7,714 nucleotides of DNA from Chitinophagales bacterium (lineage in GTDB: Bacteria; Bacteroidota; Bacteroidia; Chitinophagales; Saprospiraceae), in assembly GCA_013297575.1 (NCBI GenBank), contig JAAFHO010000255.1:1-7714 (forward strand). The letters run 5' to 3'. The notes under the pieces are model-generated. The model had not been told where the DNA came from and did not search any database. It saw only the letters and a list, made by a program, of their open reading frames with translations. Shown here in pieces: positions 6,150-7,714 of this stretch. Numbering within the stretch: the first letter of the stretch is position 1; the number at the start of each line of letters is the position of its first letter. A program made the position numbers and the translations under genes.

Positions 6150-7628
6150 GGTTAGTATTCCATTTGCTGTTTGAACGGTTACCAAATAGAACCCTGCTGC
6201 AAGTTGCTGCGTAGGGACCTCTACTTGATTTTCTCCTGACTGTAGTTTTATATATTTTTTATATATTATTTGCCCCGATGCGTCATTCAAAGTGATCTGC
6301 ATATTCACCTGCTCGGGATGTGTAATCGTCATCATTATAGGTGTGCCGCTTGTGGTTGGATTGGGCGCGATAGTAATATCAGTGGTGCGCTCCAATTCAT
6401 TTACAGCGGTATTATTTCTTGTTTTAAAGACCTGTTTGGGTATTATTCCGGGTATTTTGCAAAGATCCCATTCGCTATATGGCCGAACACGCCAATATAA
6501 AGTGCGGTTATTGGGTATATTACTTTGGATATTCACGGTAGTGCCGTAAATATTTTTTTTATAAAAAAGCACCGAAAAAGAAGGCGACAATGCTACTTCA
6601 ACTTGATAAAATGTAGCATTTTCAACGGGTTGCCAATTTAATACAACATTGTTATATTGTTGTATCGCAGAATCTATGGGAGAAATATAGGTAACTACTG
6701 CACTATCGGCAATAGGTTCGCCAGATTCAGATGCTTGTAAATAATTGGAATGTTCGGTATAAAGGTTGGCGCGCATTGCGTCAATTTGTTCATCCGAGAA
6801 GCGATTCCTACAGGTTACAGAAGAATATGACATAAATAACGTTCCATCAGATACAAATGGGACACCAATAGGATCATGTTGTATTTGAGTACTTTGAGAC
6901 TGGTCGTTGCAATTCCAACGGGCATTGAGGTAATCAGGTTTTGTATCGCAAAAACCATCACCTGAAAACAAGCAATTAGAACCATCCATTCTTTCTACTT
7001 CATAGCCATCCCATTCAGGTGGGGATGGTATTGCATAGTTCCATGTCTGGTTTTCCCAACCATAAAATGTATGTGGTAAAGAGAAATGATGCCCTGCTTC
7101 GTGCGCCCAAGTAGTATTACTCACACCAGAACAATCCGTATTGAGGACGATTGCTCCTAACCAAGAATACCCGCAATTACCAACTGGATCATCTACGATA
7201 TAACAGTTCAGCCGATCTGGGATCAGTGTTGTTTCAATCATCTCCTGTCCTCCGGCCCAATCGTGTTGCCACCAACTGCTATTTGAATGGTAAACAAAAG
7301 ACTCGCCAGGAACTAAATAAAAATGAATACGTGCTGGCTCATATTGCTTGTTCATATCACAAATAATACGAAATACCTCTTCATCGGGATAGAAATTAAC
7401 CGAATTGTCGGAACATGTAATATGAACCGTAGTAGGAACAAATAGCCAATTCGTATCCACACCACGGCCGGCAAATTCATTTTTATGATCGTGGTACCAT
7501 TTTAGCCAAGGTGAATAAGTATGAGTGCCACATTCGGACACGGGCATTTTAGTTGTCGTCTCCTGTGCATGCACGGCGTATAAAGCAGTAAAAAGGAGTG
7601 CCACGAGTGCGTAGAATTTTGCCAGCAT
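6126..7628 (-). CDS. Secreted M43 (pappalysin-type) zinc metalloprotease with T9SS sorting tail
   Basis: A complete 500-residue protease. The signal peptide MLAKFYALVALLF...HAQ is probably cleaved after residue 21 or 22. A short pre-domain contains Cys33-Gly34-Thr35, resembling the cysteine-switch region reported for pro-forms of M43 enzymes such as ulilysin. The catalytic domain (about 60-298) has the extended zinc motif HEAGHHFSLPH, with zinc ligands His176, His180 and His186 and catalytic Glu177. It also has the M43-typical GDGFCDTKP segment (223-231) and a Met-turn at Met266 in LFMSYSS, followed by CRNRFSDEQ. An FnIII-like domain (about 312-403; VLNWQPVENATFYQVEV and LYWRVRPYS) precedes a type A T9SS sorting domain that starts at ITIAPNPTTSG (about 418) and ends KSVVITQ. 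It should be secreted across the outer membrane and degrade extracellular proteins, but its specificity is unknown. It converges on the channel gene with 8 bases between stop codons and has its own promoter upstream. Confidence 0.93.
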   Translation of the reverse strand: MLAKFYALVALLFTALYAVHAQETTTKMPVSECGTHTYSPWLKWYHDHKNEFAGRGVDTNWLFVPTTVHITCSDNSVNFYPDEEVFRIICDMNKQYEPARIHFYLVPGESFVYHSNSSWWQHDWAGGQEMIETTLIPDRLNCYIVDDPVGNCGYSWLGAIVLNTDCSGVSNTTWAHEAGHHFSLPHTFYGWENQTWNYAIPSPPEWDGYEVERMDGSNCLFSGDGFCDTKPDYLNARWNCNDQSQSTQIQHDPIGVPFVSDGTLFMSYSSVTCRNRFSDEQIDAMRANLYTEHSNYLQASESGEPIADSAVVTYISPIDSAIQQYNNVVLNWQPVENATFYQVEVALSPSFSVLFYKKNIYGTTVNIQSNIPNNRTLYWRVRPYSEWDLCKIPGIIPKQVFKTRNNTAVNELERTTDITIAPNPTTSGTPIMMTITHPEQVNMQITLNDASGQIIYKKYIKLQSGENQVEVPTQQLAAGFYLVTVQTANGILTKSVVITQ

Positions 7629-7660
7629 AATGTTGAATGATTAATAAATTATTGAAGATA

Positions 7661-7688
7661 CAAAGATAAAGACTTATAGCAAAGTCAA
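7661..7688 (-). promoter_or_regulatory. Bacteroidota-type promoter for the M43 protease gene
   Basis: On the minus strand, TTG (complement of 7686-7688) and TATCTTTG (complement of 7661-7668) are separated by 17 bases. This matches the TTG-N17-23-TAnnTTTG pattern described for Flavobacterium. The -7 element ends 32 bases before the ATG at 7628, giving a leader of about 25 bases, very similar to that predicted for rocD. Confidence 0.7.
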
Positions 7689-7714
7689 CGACTACTCAAG
7701 TAATTTTTTGCCAG

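Noticed and set aside
1..7714. CRISPR array, tRNA, insertion sequence, phage or defence genes
   Set aside because: No regularly spaced repeats, cloverleaf-like sequence, transposase or integrase motifs or terminal inverted repeats were seen on either strand; nearly all the DNA is explained by five ordinary genes.

Overview
The window looks like a chromosomal segment from a member of the Bacteroidota. The evidence is: two secreted proteins ending in type IX secretion (T9SS) type A sorting tails of the 'YPNPT' / 'APNPT' kind, a GH3 glucosidase of the Bacteroides type, promoter matches to the Bacteroidota consensus TAnnTTTG, and A-rich start regions mostly without Shine-Dalgarno sequences. The composite tail beginning LPVEL in the first gene is common in Saprospiria, Chitinophagia and related classes, but the class cannot be fixed from this sequence alone.

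Layout from left to right. (1) Positions 3-1178, + strand: the 3' part of a secreted alpha/beta hydrolase (carboxylesterase-like) with a C-terminal module and T9SS tail; its 5' end is outside the window. (2) 1344-3659, +: a complete GH3 beta-glucosidase-type enzyme with a signal peptide, followed by a strong hairpin terminator at 3674-3716. (3) 3718-4006: an AT-rich gene-free stretch, ending in a good -7 promoter element at 4007-4014. (4) 4045-5292, +: ornithine aminotransferase (rocD), directly abutting (TAA then ATG, no gap) an MscS-type mechanosensitive channel gene at 5293-6117. (5) 6126-7628, - strand: a secreted M43 (pappalysin-type) zinc metalloprotease with an FnIII-like domain and T9SS tail, converging on the channel gene. 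Its own promoter lies at 7661-7688.

Three of the five genes encode exported degradative enzymes (esterase/hydrolase, glucosidase, metalloprotease), which fits a surface- and periplasm-based polymer-degrading lifestyle. No SusC/SusD pair or other marker of a polysaccharide utilisation locus is present, so a joint substrate cannot be claimed. The rocD-channel pair is a likely two-gene operon. A link through osmotic physiology (ornithine to glutamate semialdehyde/proline, and a hypo-osmotic release valve) is possible but is inference.

I found no CRISPR array, tRNA, rRNA, insertion sequence, phage gene or clear novel multi-gene system. The points most worth a second look are the terminator hidden inside the 3' coding end of the convergent protease gene, the zero-gap rocD-channel junction, and a Cys-Gly-Thr motif in the protease that may act as a latency switch.
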